A stretch of DNA of 64,000 nucleotides from Caballeronia fortuita. GTDB taxonomy: Bacteria; Pseudomonadota; Gammaproteobacteria; Burkholderiales; Burkholderiaceae. Below are positions 54,100 through 62,612 of the stretch, in pieces. Each line of letters starts with the position of its first letter. Position 1 is the stretch's first letter. The notes beneath the pieces were generated by a model. The model made no database searches, had not been told where the DNA came from, and was given only the letters and a program-made list of their open reading frames with translations. The translations under genes were made by a program, and so were the position numbers. The stretch is from positions 124,001 to 188,000 of the forward strand of contig NZ_FCNX02000002.1 in assembly GCF_001544835.2 (NCBI RefSeq), read 5' to 3'.

Positions 54100-54905
54100 G
54101 CGACCTTCCGATACTCAAGCTGATCGCCGTCGGCAAGTCGTACGGCGAGAACCGCGTGCTCAAGGGCATCGACCTGGATGTGATGCGCGGCGAGATCGTC
54201 ACGCTGATCGGGCCGTCCGGTTCGGGCAAGACCACCGCGCTGCGCTGCATGAATTTTCTCGAAGCCTACGATGAAGGCGAAGTGTGGATCAAGGGCCAGT
54301 TGCTCGGCTATCGATCGGCGGGACGCACGGCGAAGGACCGCGACAGCGAAGCCAGCATCGCCGAGGTGCGCCGCCCTATCTCGATGGTCTTTCAGCAATT
54401 CAATCTCTGGCCGCACATGAATGCGCTGGACAACGTCGCGACGCCGCTCGTGCTCGCCAAGAAGATGAACAAACGCGACGCGCGCGCGAAGGCGCTGGCC
54501 GCGCTCACGCGCGTCGGTCTCGAACACAAGGCAGACGCGTATCCGGCGCGGCTGAGCGGCGGACAGCAGCAGCGCGTGGGCATCGCGCGGGCGCTGGCCA
54601 TCGAACCGGAAGTGATTCTGCTCGACGAACCCACGTCCGCGCTCGATCCCGAACTCGTCGAGGAAGTGCTCAACGTGATCCGTTCGCTCGCGCAGGAAGG
54701 CATGACGATGGTGATGGTCACGCATGAGATGAGCTTCGCCGCGAAGATCTCCGACAAGGTCGTGTTCATGGAAGCCGGGAAAATCGTCGAAGCCGGACCG
54801 CCCGCGCAATTGTTCGGCAATACGCGCACGCCGCGCTTGCAGCAATTCCTCAAACCGTGGCTCGAACGCAGCCTCAATTTCGTGAGCGAAGGAGTGACAT
54901 CGTGA
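54096..54905 (+). CDS. Amino-acid ABC transporter ATPase (GlnQ/HisP type)
   Basis: A 269-residue ATPase. Walker A GPSGSGKTT, signature LSGGQQQRVGIARA, Walker B VILLDEPTSALDPE. Compared with GlnQ it carries a modest insertion around residues 60-90 (GYRSAGRTAKDRDSEASIAE), as in histidine/ectoine-type systems. It overlaps both neighbours by 4 bases (ATGA, GTGA), so it is tightly coupled to the import and hydrolysis genes. Confidence 0.88.
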   Translation: MSDLPILKLIAVGKSYGENRVLKGIDLDVMRGEIVTLIGPSGSGKTTALRCMNFLEAYDEGEVWIKGQLLGYRSAGRTAKDRDSEASIAEVRRPISMVFQQFNLWPHMNALDNVATPLVLAKKMNKRDARAKALAALTRVGLEHKADAYPARLSGGQQQRVGIARALAIEPEVILLDEPTSALDPELVEEVLNVIRSLAQEGMTMVMVTHEMSFAAKISDKVVFMEAGKIVEAGPPAQLFGNTRTPRLQQFLKPWLERSLNFVSEGVTS

Positions 54906-56137
54906 GCGCAAGACACGTCGCGGATGCCGTGAACGCGGCCCGCCTGCTCGAATCGATCGAAGCCCTCGCTGCGTTCGGCGCGCGCGATGACGGCGGCGTG
55001 GACCGCCCCGCGCTCGGCGAACGCGATATCGAAGCACGGCGCTTTCTGATCGACCGCGCACGCGCGCTCGGCTGCAGCGTGCATGTCGATGCATGCGCGA
55101 ATCTGTTCTTCCGCCGCGAAGGCGACGCGGCACTCGCGCCGGTGATGACCGGCAGCCACATCGATACGCAACCGACCGGCGGCAAGCTCGACGGATGTTA
55201 CGGCGTGCTCGCGGGCTTCGAAGTGCTCGCCGCGTTGAACGATGCGAACGTGCGCACGCGCCGCCCGCTGGAAGTCGCGATCTGGACGAACGAGGAAGGC
55301 ACGCGCTTCTCGCCGGGCGCGATGGGATCGAGCGCATTCGTGGAGCCGTCGCGGATGGCGCGTTACGTGGACGTGCGGGACGCTGAAGGCATCACCCTGA
55401 GCGCGGCGCTGAAACGGCACGTAAGCGCGTTCCCTGAACTGCCGCCGCGCGCGCAGCAGGACGCCGCGCATGCCTTCGTCGAACTGCATATCGAACAAGG
55501 TCCGCAGCTCGAAAACGCCGATGTGCCGCTCGCTGTCGTCGGCGGCATTCAGGGCGTGCGCTGGTACGCGTTCCATGTGCAAGGCACTGCCGCCCACGCG
55601 GGCACCACGCCGATGCCGCTGCGCCGCGACGCGATGACGCTCGCCATCGCGCTGCATCGGGAACTCGATGCCATCGCCCATGAACTCGGCCGCGGCGATA
55701 CGCGCGTCACGTTCGGCCGCTGGAACATCGCGCCGAATTCGATCAACACGATTCCGTCGGCGGTGTGCTTCACCGTCGACTTCCGCCACCCGGACGCGCA
55801 CGTGCTCGGCGCGTTCGATGAACACGCGCAGGCCATCGCGCGACGTCATGGCGCGCGCATCGAAGCGCTGTTCGCCCATGCGCCCGTCGCGTTCGATCCG
55901 CGCGTGCTGTCGCGCATCGACGAAGCCTGCCGCGCGCTCGATGCCCGCGCGCTGCATCTGACCTCGGGCGCCTTCCACGACGCCATGTATCTCGCGAAAC
56001 ATTGTCCGAGCGGCATGATTTTCGTGCCCAGCATCGACGGCATCAGCCACAACCCCGCCGAAGCGACGGACGCCGGACATCTCGTGCTCGGCGCACGCGC
56101 GCTCGCCCATTGCCTCACCACACTCTGCAACGACTGA
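54902..56137 (+). CDS. M20-family amidohydrolase (allantoate / N-carbamoyl-amino-acid hydrolase type)
   Basis: A 411-residue Zn/Mn-dependent amidase. Metal ligands are visible in TGSHIDTQPTGGKLDG (H and bridging D), NEEGTRF (E) and ELHIEQG (H), with SGAFHDAM and IDGISHNPAE at the end. The dimerisation/lid domain sits at about 205-325. The family cleaves the ureido group of N-carbamoyl amino acids, allantoate or ureidoglycolate. The GTG start overlaps the ATPase stop by 4 bases. In this operon it would remove a carbamoyl group from the imported compound or its deiminated form. Confidence 0.87.
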   Translation: MSARHVADAVNAARLLESIEALAAFGARDDGGVDRPALGERDIEARRFLIDRARALGCSVHVDACANLFFRREGDAALAPVMTGSHIDTQPTGGKLDGCYGVLAGFEVLAALNDANVRTRRPLEVAIWTNEEGTRFSPGAMGSSAFVEPSRMARYVDVRDAEGITLSAALKRHVSAFPELPPRAQQDAAHAFVELHIEQGPQLENADVPLAVVGGIQGVRWYAFHVQGTAAHAGTTPMPLRRDAMTLAIALHRELDAIAHELGRGDTRVTFGRWNIAPNSINTIPSAVCFTVDFRHPDAHVLGAFDEHAQAIARRHGARIEALFAHAPVAFDPRVLSRIDEACRALDARALHLTSGAFHDAMYLAKHCPSGMIFVPSIDGISHNPAEATDAGHLVLGARALAHCLTTLCND

Positions 56138-56147
56138 AGGAGCCACC

Positions 56148-56846
56148 ATGAACGCACCCGCCACGACTCTCGCAAGCACTGAAGACAACGGCCAGGAAAC
56201 CGGCGTCAACGCCACGCTGAACGAACCCATCTCGCCGGACGGCACGCCTGAAATCGGCAAGACGTACACGGTGCCCGCGCGCTGCGGCCGCGCGGTGCGC
56301 GTGAAGGCCGGGCAGACCATCCGCATCGCCAATCCGCACGGCACGCAAGTGTGCGATACGTGGATCTTCAACGCCCAGCATCTGAACGAGTTCCTGTCGT
56401 TCGAACATACGCGCGCGTTCATCGACAAGATCATTCCGCAGGCGGGCGATCCTCTCGTAACCAACCAGCGCCGCCCGATTGCCGACCTCGTCGCGGATAC
56501 GTCGCCGGGCGTGCACGATACGCTCATCGCCGCGTGCGATCTGTACCGCTATCGCAATCTCGGCGTCGAGCACTATCACGACAACTGCGCGGACAATCTG
56601 CGGCTTGCGCTGAAGGCTATCGGCCTGCGCCCGAAGGAAGTGCCGCAGCCGTTCAATCTGTGGATGAACATTCCCGTCAAGCCGGATTATTCGATCGACT
56701 GGCTGCCGCCCGTGTCGAAATCCGGCGATTACGTGGATATCAAGGCCGCGATGGATTGCGTCGTGGTGATGTCGGCGTGTCCGCAAGATATCATTCCGAT
56801 CAACGCGCTGAACCCGCTCGAAGTCGAGTTCACGGTGCTCGCATAA
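56148..56846 (+). CDS. DUF1989 protein (urea carboxylase-associated / carboxyguanidine deiminase-like)
   Basis: A 232-residue DUF1989 protein. VPARCGRAVRVKAGQTIRIANPHGTQVCDTW in the N-terminal half and MSACPQDIIPIN near the end hold the conserved Cys positions. Two-subunit members (formerly UAAP1/2) form a carboxyguanidine deiminase in guanidine degradation. This is a single-gene relative beside an M20 amidase and a ureohydrolase, so a deiminase acting on a guanidino group is a reasonable inference. It starts ten bases after the M20 stop. Confidence 0.83.
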   Translation: MNAPATTLASTEDNGQETGVNATLNEPISPDGTPEIGKTYTVPARCGRAVRVKAGQTIRIANPHGTQVCDTWIFNAQHLNEFLSFEHTRAFIDKIIPQAGDPLVTNQRRPIADLVADTSPGVHDTLIAACDLYRYRNLGVEHYHDNCADNLRLALKAIGLRPKEVPQPFNLWMNIPVKPDYSIDWLPPVSKSGDYVDIKAAMDCVVVMSACPQDIIPINALNPLEVEFTVLA

Positions 56847-56879
56847 GCGCGCCTTTCATCCTTTCGATGGTGTTCATTC

Positions 56880-57539
56880 GTGGCCAGCAAACGACCTTCT
56901 TCACCTGCAGCGCGTACTTCACGTAAAGCCGAAGTGGCGCCGCCGTCCGCCGCCGATGGCCTCGGCACGCGTCTGCGTCACGCGCGCATGGTGCGGCACA
57001 TGACGCTCAAGGCGCTCGCCGAAGCGGCGGGCTGCTCGGAGAGTCTTCTGTCGAAGGTCGAGGGCGGCCACGCGACGCCATCGCTCGCGATGCTGCACAA
57101 GCTCGCCATCGCGCTCGATACCAACATCGCCGCGCTGCTGTCCGCGCCGGCCGTGACGTCTTCGCCCGTGCAACGCGCGAGCGAGCGGCCGTCGGTGCGC
57201 TTTCCCGCCGCGCGCGCCGCGACGCCTTCGGCAAAGAGCAGGCGCGCCGAAGGTTCCATCACGCTCGAACGGCTCGTCGTGCCGAGTCCGGGCCAGTTGC
57301 TTCAGGGCGATATTCACGTCCTCGAGCCGCTTGCGCGCAGCGACGAGCAGATTCATCACATCGGCGAAGAGCTGGGTTACGTGCTCGAAGGCGAACTCGA
57401 ACTCACGCTGGGCGATCAGAGCTATTCGCTCAAGGCGGGCGATTCATTCTATTTCCCGAGCACCGAGCCGCACAGCTATCGCAATCCGGGCGATGCGGTC
57501 ACGCGCATTCTCTGGGTCAACACGCCGCCCACGTTCTGA
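56880..57539 (+). CDS. XRE-family regulator with C-terminal cupin domain
   Basis: A 219-residue protein. HTH at about 30-85 (LGTRLRHARMVRHMTLKALAEAAGCSESLLSKVEGG) and a cupin at about 145-218 (HIGEELGYVLEGELELTLGD, FYFPSTEPHSYRNPG). The start is GTG. XRE-cupin regulators (PuuR-like) sense polyamines, amino acids or derivatives. Lying inside the operon, it probably autoregulates the ABC/hydrolase genes through the palindrome at 51840-51873. Confidence 0.88.
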   Translation: MASKRPSSPAARTSRKAEVAPPSAADGLGTRLRHARMVRHMTLKALAEAAGCSESLLSKVEGGHATPSLAMLHKLAIALDTNIAALLSAPAVTSSPVQRASERPSVRFPAARAATPSAKSRRAEGSITLERLVVPSPGQLLQGDIHVLEPLARSDEQIHHIGEELGYVLEGELELTLGDQSYSLKAGDSFYFPSTEPHSYRNPGDAVTRILWVNTPPTF

Positions 57540-57555
57540 CTAGCGGGAACTCATC

Positions 57556-58503
57556 ATGGCCAGCACCGATCTTTCGCAGATGCAGTTGCCGCGCTTCGTC
57601 GGCATTCCCACTTTCATGCGCGTGCCGTTCGAGCGCGACCTCGCGGCGCTCGATATCGCGCTGGCGGGCGTGCCCTTCGATGGCGGCGTCACCGCGCGTC
57701 CTGGCGCACGCTTCGGGCCGCGCGAGATCCGCAACATGTCGACGATGATGCGCGCCATCCATCACGTCACGCGTTTCAACCCGTTCGAAGCGTGCCGCGT
57801 CGCCGATATCGGCGATGTGCCCTTCGAGCATCTCTACGATCTCGAAGCCGCACACGGCGATATCCGCCGCTTTTTCGAGCCGGTATTCCGCGCCGGAAAG
57901 ATGGCGCTGATCGCGGGCGGCGATCACTCGATCACCTATCCGGTCTTTCAGGCGATCGCGCCGAAGCAGCCGCTCGCGCTCGTGCATATCGACGCGCACA
58001 CCGACACGTGGGACGCGTTCAAGGGCTCCAAGTTCACGCACGGCGCACCGTTCAGACGCACGGTCGAAGCGGGTCTGCTCGACCCCACGCGCACGATTCA
58101 GATCGGCATACGCGGCGCGCAGAATACCGACGAAGGCTGGCGTTATTCGCTGGATCACGGCATGCGCGTGGTGTTCATCGAAGAGTTCGAAGCGCGCGGG
58201 CCGGCGGCGATCGTCGAAGAAGCGCGGCGCGTGGTCGGCGATGCGCCCGTCTATCTTTCGCTCGATGTCGATGGGCTCGATCCGGTATTTACGCCTGGCA
58301 CGGGGACGCCGGAAATCGGCGGGTTGACGACGCGCGAAACGCTTGCGTTGTTGCGGGGACTCGATGGATTGAACTGGGTCGGCGGCGATGTGGTGGAAGT
58401 ATCGCCGCCTTATGATCCTGGCGGTAACACGGCGCTCGTTGCCGCGACCTTGATGTATGAGATGTTGTGTTTGTTCGCGGCGCGGCGGGTGCGAGGGGGG
58501 TGA
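57556..58503 (+). CDS. Ureohydrolase (agmatinase/guanidinobutyrase family)
   Basis: A 315-residue arginase-superfamily enzyme. Mn-binding motifs are GGDHSITYP, IDAHTDTWD and LSLDVDGLDPVFTPGTGTPE. It hydrolyses a guanidino group to an amine plus urea. Agmatine, guanidinobutyrate, guanidinopropionate and related acids are all possible, and the substrate loop is not diagnostic by eye. It is the last gene of the operon, followed six bases later by a strong hairpin. Confidence 0.88.
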   Translation: MASTDLSQMQLPRFVGIPTFMRVPFERDLAALDIALAGVPFDGGVTARPGARFGPREIRNMSTMMRAIHHVTRFNPFEACRVADIGDVPFEHLYDLEAAHGDIRRFFEPVFRAGKMALIAGGDHSITYPVFQAIAPKQPLALVHIDAHTDTWDAFKGSKFTHGAPFRRTVEAGLLDPTRTIQIGIRGAQNTDEGWRYSLDHGMRVVFIEEFEARGPAAIVEEARRVVGDAPVYLSLDVDGLDPVFTPGTGTPEIGGLTTRETLALLRGLDGLNWVGGDVVEVSPPYDPGGNTALVAATLMYEMLCLFAARRVRGG

Positions 58504-58508
58504 TCTAT

Positions 58509-58527
58509 CGCGACGCATGGCGTCGCG
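58509..58527. terminator. GC-rich hairpin at the end of the ureohydrolase operon
   Basis: CGCGACGC-ATG-GCGTCGCG is a perfect 8-bp stem with a 3-base loop, six bases after the stop. There is no T-tract. It lies between convergent genes and may end both transcripts. Confidence 0.45.
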
Positions 58528-58606
58528 CGGCCGTCATGCACGAGCGTTCGGATCAATCGAAGAACGCCCACGTTGACGCTGTCGATACGCCCCTCGCACG
58601 ATCCGC

Positions 58607-59437
58607 TCAAAAGAACAGCAGGCTGCGCAACTCGATGCTGCGGCGCGGCCTCGCATCGGGCGGCGATGCCGGATCGTCGAAGGCCGTGTGCGCGGTAAAG
58701 CGCGCGACGCCGTCGCCCGCCGAGTCGTAGATCTTGATGAGCAGCGCCTCGTCGGGCGACATCAGCGGAAAGTAGTACCAGCGATGCCGCGGGTTGAACA
58801 CGAACGCATAGGTTTCGCCCGTCATCGTCGGATAGATGAAGTCCTGCGCGATGGCATCGCGTTCGTCGATGCTGCGCGAATCGCACAATGCGAGCGGTGA
58901 CGATTCCACCACTTCACCCACAGGCCGCCACAGATTGACGATCGCGAAGCGCCCTTGCAGCAGCCGGTCGGCTTCATCGGCGGGAAGATGGTCGCGCACG
59001 CGGCGCGGCCCGGAAACGAAGGTCTGATCGTTATGGATCAGATGCACCGGCTCCTTCACGCCGTTCGCGCGCGCGGCCGCACCGTCCCGCAGCGTGTGAT
59101 CGAAGATGACGACGCGCTTCGCACCTGTCCATTGCTTCAGCAGGCGCTCGGATTGCGGATAGTAGATCGAACGAATCGCGGCATCGTCGGAGAAATCGCC
59201 GAGCGCGCTCGCTTCGCGATGCAACTCGAAACCGTTCTGGTCGAGCGACAGTCCGCCCGGCGGCGGCCGCAGCCGCGCATTCGAGATCCTCACCGCATGC
59301 GTGCGATATTCGCCGGTCCTGCGCGGCACGCCGGGCGGCGGATCGTAAGCGTAGGACGCGGGCTTCACGCCCGTGGGCACGAGATAGTTCAGCCCGGCCT
59401 CGACTTCGACCGGCTGCTCGATGACGACATCGCTCAT
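58607..59437 (-). CDS. CmcJ/NvfI-like oxidoreductase
   Basis: A 276-residue protein of the CmcJ/NvfI (gibberellin-desaturase-like) family. The segments VFIFDHTLR-type (VVIFDHTLRDG), HNDQTFVSGPRRVR, RFAIVNLWRPVGEV and RHRWYYFPLMSPDEALLIKIYDS are typical. The family is linked to 2-oxoglutarate/Fe(II) chemistry on secondary metabolites, but metal ligands are not certain here. Start set at MSDVVIEQPV; 86 upstream codons do not look like protein. It is downstream, on the same strand, of the small Cys protein (39 bases). Confidence 0.8.
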   Translation of the reverse strand: MSDVVIEQPVEVEAGLNYLVPTGVKPASYAYDPPPGVPRRTGEYRTHAVRISNARLRPPPGGLSLDQNGFELHREASALGDFSDDAAIRSIYYPQSERLLKQWTGAKRVVIFDHTLRDGAAARANGVKEPVHLIHNDQTFVSGPRRVRDHLPADEADRLLQGRFAIVNLWRPVGEVVESSPLALCDSRSIDERDAIAQDFIYPTMTGETYAFVFNPRHRWYYFPLMSPDEALLIKIYDSAGDGVARFTAHTAFDDPASPPDARPRRSIELRSLLFF

Positions 59438-59475
59438 GATTGCACGCCCCGCTCGCTCAATTCGACACATCGAAT

Positions 59476-59709
59476 CTAGGCTCGCGGGAACGGTTCCACA
59501 ACGAAGCTTTTCTGCAATGCATTGCACGCGGCGAACGCGGTGCAGCGATCGCGCGGCATCGTCAGGCGGTCGTGATGCAGGCACAGGCGGCTCTCCCCGA
59601 CGCTCGCGCCATACGCCGAACCGAACGACGCGAGGCCGGGTATGCGCTTCTCCAGCAGCGCCCGGTCGTCGGCCCAGTGCCGGCAGTGTTCGCATGCCGG
59701 GGCGTTCAT
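59476..59709 (-). CDS. Small Cys-rich protein coupled to the YeiH-type transporter
   Basis: A 77-residue protein with cysteines in PACEHCRHW (residues about 6 and 9), LCLHHD (43), RDRCTAF and FAACNAL. This pattern could bind zinc or an Fe-S centre. Its ATG overlaps the stop of the transporter gene by 4 bases, which supports a real gene. No family recognised. Confidence 0.6.
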   Translation of the reverse strand: MNAPACEHCRHWADDRALLEKRIPGLASFGSAYGASVGESRLCLHHDRLTMPRDRCTAFAACNALQKSFVVEPFPRA

Positions 59710-61121
59710 TGCCCGAGCGCCGACCAGTACGGCGCGAACAGATGCACCGACAGGAGATAGCCGATCACGACGTTCACCGCGACGCCCGCCGTGAACGCCG
59801 CCAGCGGTCTTGCGCCGGTTCCCGCGAGCGTCGAGAAGCGCGTCGTGAGGCCGATGCTCAGGAAGCAGAAGGTGAACGCCCACGTGCGCAGCGCGACGAT
59901 CGGCGCGACGAACGCGGGTGTCACCACGCTGCGATAGTCGGCGAGCGTGTAATGCGATGCGATCCACGTGACGATCGCCGACGCGACGACGAAGCCGATG
60001 ACGAACTTCGGAAAGCGCGTCCAGATCTCTCGCGCGCGCGGATTCGCCTGCACGCCGTCGGCCGTATCGCGCTCCCAGCGCGTCGTCGCGACGATCGCGA
60101 GCACGAAGGCCCAGATGCCGATCCAGATGTCGCGGCCGACGACCTTCATCAGCACGAACGCTTGCAGCGACGCATCGGGCGCGCCGGCCACGACGCCGGG
60201 CGCATGGCGCGCGAAATCGCCATAGGCTTGTGCGGCGGCGATCCCGGCGGCATCGGCGAATTCGGACGTGCCGATCCACGCGCCCGCGATACCCGTCGGC
60301 AGCCCGAGCGCGCGCGCGATGGCCGGCAGCGCGAAGACCATCACGATCGCCCAGATGACCACGAGCGTGATTGCCACCGACGCCTGCTCGCGACGCGCGC
60401 GCACCGCGCCGGCAATCGCGATGGCCGCCGATACGCCGCACACCGCGCCGCCCACGCCCAGCACCGCCGCGAAACGCTTGTCGATGTCGAGCGCGCGCGC
60501 GACGCCGTAGATCACGAAGAACGTCACGAGCGAGACGATGGTCGCCTGCCCGATGGCGACCGGTCCCGCCCACACGATCAGCGTCAGCGGCAGCGTCGCG
60601 CCGAGCAGCACGATCCCGACCTTGATATAGAACTCGACGCGCAACGCGGGCGCGAGCCAGGCGGGCAAGCGGAACACGTTCGAGACGATCAGCCCGAGCG
60701 CGAGCGCGATGAGCGGCGGCTCGAGGTTATAGCTGCTCGCCTTAGCCCACGCCCCCGCCGCGAAGATGGCCGTCGACACGATGAAGACAACGAGAAAGCC
60801 CGCGAGAAATTGTCCGATCGGCAGGCCCAGCGCGGCGATGGCCACCGAGAACACCGCCGCGAACGCGATGAAGAGCGCAACGTAGCCGCCCGCATGCTTG
60901 CCGAGATCGCCCGCGAGCTGCCCGATGTCCGACCACTTCGCAGGCGCGACGGCGAGCCACTTGATGCTGCCGCCCGACGCGAAGAGCGCATACGCGACCA
61001 CGATCGCCAGCAAGCCGATTGCGACCGCCCACCAGTCCTCCGTGCCGAACGGCCGGCGCGCCTCGCTCGCCGTCACCGCGTGTCCGCCGGCGCTTTCGCG
61101 GGCAATCGATCTCTCGCTCAT
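59706..61121 (-). CDS. YeiH/UPF0324-type putative sulfate exporter family transporter
   Basis: A 471-residue membrane protein with about 11-12 hydrophobic segments and the family blocks SSYNLEPPLIALALGLIVSN, GVGGAVCGVSAAIAIAGAVRA and GLPTGIAGAWIGTSEFADAAG. Relatives are annotated as sulfate or sulfite exporters and occur next to sulfonate-degrading genes. The divergent DszC-like and DszA-like genes strengthen a link with organosulfur metabolism: the transporter may export sulfite or sulfate released from the substrate. AAGGGGAA supports the start. Confidence 0.85.
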   Translation of the reverse strand: MSERSIARESAGGHAVTASEARRPFGTEDWWAVAIGLLAIVVAYALFASGGSIKWLAVAPAKWSDIGQLAGDLGKHAGGYVALFIAFAAVFSVAIAALGLPIGQFLAGFLVVFIVSTAIFAAGAWAKASSYNLEPPLIALALGLIVSNVFRLPAWLAPALRVEFYIKVGIVLLGATLPLTLIVWAGPVAIGQATIVSLVTFFVIYGVARALDIDKRFAAVLGVGGAVCGVSAAIAIAGAVRARREQASVAITLVVIWAIVMVFALPAIARALGLPTGIAGAWIGTSEFADAAGIAAAQAYGDFARHAPGVVAGAPDASLQAFVLMKVVGRDIWIGIWAFVLAIVATTRWERDTADGVQANPRAREIWTRFPKFVIGFVVASAIVTWIASHYTLADYRSVVTPAFVAPIVALRTWAFTFCFLSIGLTTRFSTLAGTGARPLAAFTAGVAVNVVIGYLLSVHLFAPYWSALGQ

Positions 61122-61286
61122 CGTATTTCCCCTTTGTGTCTGGTGTAGCGGTTCAGTATGAAATCGTCCACCGCGCGGCGGAAATGACTTTTTTGTCTTT
61201 GAATATAGCGATCGATCAAGCCCGCGGCTGCGCGGCGTCGATTAGCGACGAGCGCGCTTAGCTTCTGACGATTCATCGTTTAGCTC

Positions 61287-61302
61287 TGGCGCGCCCGTTG
61301 CA
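61287..61302 (+). promoter_or_regulatory. Sigma-54 (-24/-12) promoter upstream of the DszC-like gene
   Basis: TGGCGCG-CCCG-TTGCA matches the consensus TGGCACG-N4-TTGCW with one mismatch and the exact -24 GG / -12 GC spacing. The predicted transcription start falls at about 61313, giving a leader of about 26 bases before the ATG at 61339. A CGGAGC ribosome-binding site sits in the leader. The sfn sulfone-use genes of Pseudomonas, with similar monooxygenases, are sigma-54-dependent. Confidence 0.65.
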
Positions 61303-61338
61303 GATAATCGACGGTTTCACGAATCACATCGGAGCGCC

Positions 61339-62583
61339 ATGCCTTTCGATCGCAACGCGCCCTTGCCTTCCGGCGTCGCCGTCGGCGCTGCGTGGGGCCT
61401 CGGTCCGACCGCGCATTACGCCGCGCTCGCCGCGCGCTTTCGGCCCGTCTTCGCGCGCATCCGCGCACAGAGCGTCACGCGCGAACTCGAACGCCGTCTT
61501 CCCGCAGACGAAATCGCCTGGCTGCGCGACGCCGGTTTCACGTCCTTGCGCGTGCCGGCCGATCATGGCGGTCCGGGCGTACGTCTCGTCGAATTGTTCG
61601 AATTGTTGATTGAGTTATCGGAAGCCGATTCCAACATCACGCAGGCGCTGCGCGCGCACTTCGGTTTTATCGAGCACGCGCTCGACAGCCCTGTCGAACG
61701 GCGCGAGCGTTGGCTCGGCCGGCTCGCGAAGGGCGCCATCGTCGGCGCGGCGTGGTCCGAGACGGGCGAAGCGCCGCGCAGCCAGTTCGCGACGCGTCTC
61801 ACGCGCGACGCGAACGGATGGCACCTGAACGGCACGAAGTTCTATACGACCGGCTCGCTTTTCGCCGACTGGATCCACGTCGGCGCAACCGATGCAAACG
61901 GCGACGCGGTATCCGTCACGGTCGACCGTCGCGCGGCGGGCGTCGACGTGATCGACGACTGGGACGGCATGGGCCAGCGCCTCACCGCGAGCGGCACCAG
62001 CCGCTTCGACAACGTGACGGTCGACAAACGCGAGATCGTCGCGGGCCGCGCGCCGTTTCCGTACTCCGAAGCGTTCTATCAGCTCGTGCATCTGGCGACG
62101 CTCGCGGGCATCGGCCGCGCCGTCGCGAGCGATGCGGCAGCCGCCATCGCCGCGCGCAAGCGCAGTTACAGCCACGCGGTGAGCACGCGCGCCGCCGACG
62201 ATCCGCAATTGCTGCAAGTGGTCGGCCGCGCCCGCGCACACGCCTGGACCGCCGGCGCGATCGTCGCGCAGGCAGCGCGCGCGCTCGAACGCGCGGTGGC
62301 ATCCTTCGACAGTCCGGATGCCCTCGCCGTCATCGCGGAAACGGAGATCGAGATCTGGCAGGCGCAGACGGTCGCGTCGCAACTCGTTCTCGACGCCAGC
62401 GCGAGCGTATTCGACGCGCTCGGCGCGTCCGCGACGCTGCGCACCGCCGGACTCGACCGCTACTGGCGCAACGCGCGCACCATCGCGTCGCACAATCCGC
62501 GCATTTACGTGGACCGGATCGTCGGCGATTTCGCCGTGAACGGCACGCTGCCGCCGGGACAATGGCGCATCGGCGTGGCCTGA
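61339..62583 (+). CDS. DszC/SfnC-like flavin-dependent monooxygenase (acyl-CoA dehydrogenase fold)
   Basis: A 414-residue protein with an acyl-CoA dehydrogenase fold but the marks of FMNH2-dependent monooxygenases such as DszC and SfnC: VGAAWSETGE, GTKFYTTGSLFADWIHVG and a C-terminal RNARTIASHNPRIYVDRIVG. DszC oxidises a thioether sulfur to sulfoxide/sulfone; SfnC is linked to dimethylsulfone use. Reduced flavin must come from a partner reductase not encoded here. A sigma-54 promoter precedes it, and the DszA-like gene follows 29 bases later. Confidence 0.87.
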   Translation: MPFDRNAPLPSGVAVGAAWGLGPTAHYAALAARFRPVFARIRAQSVTRELERRLPADEIAWLRDAGFTSLRVPADHGGPGVRLVELFELLIELSEADSNITQALRAHFGFIEHALDSPVERRERWLGRLAKGAIVGAAWSETGEAPRSQFATRLTRDANGWHLNGTKFYTTGSLFADWIHVGATDANGDAVSVTVDRRAAGVDVIDDWDGMGQRLTASGTSRFDNVTVDKREIVAGRAPFPYSEAFYQLVHLATLAGIGRAVASDAAAAIAARKRSYSHAVSTRAADDPQLLQVVGRARAHAWTAGAIVAQAARALERAVASFDSPDALAVIAETEIEIWQAQTVASQLVLDASASVFDALGASATLRTAGLDRYWRNARTIASHNPRIYVDRIVGDFAVNGTLPPGQWRIGVA

Positions 62584-62612
62584 CTTTTCCTTCGTTCGCC
62601 CCACGCCCCTTC

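Noticed and set aside
59421..61148. 575-codon plus-strand frame opposite the YeiH-type gene
   Set aside because: Extremely rich in Arg/Asp/His with no domain; a shadow of the minus-strand membrane protein.
61710..62612. Extension of the DszA-like frame into the DszC-like gene
   Set aside because: Out-of-frame reading of the upstream gene; the family start is at 62613.
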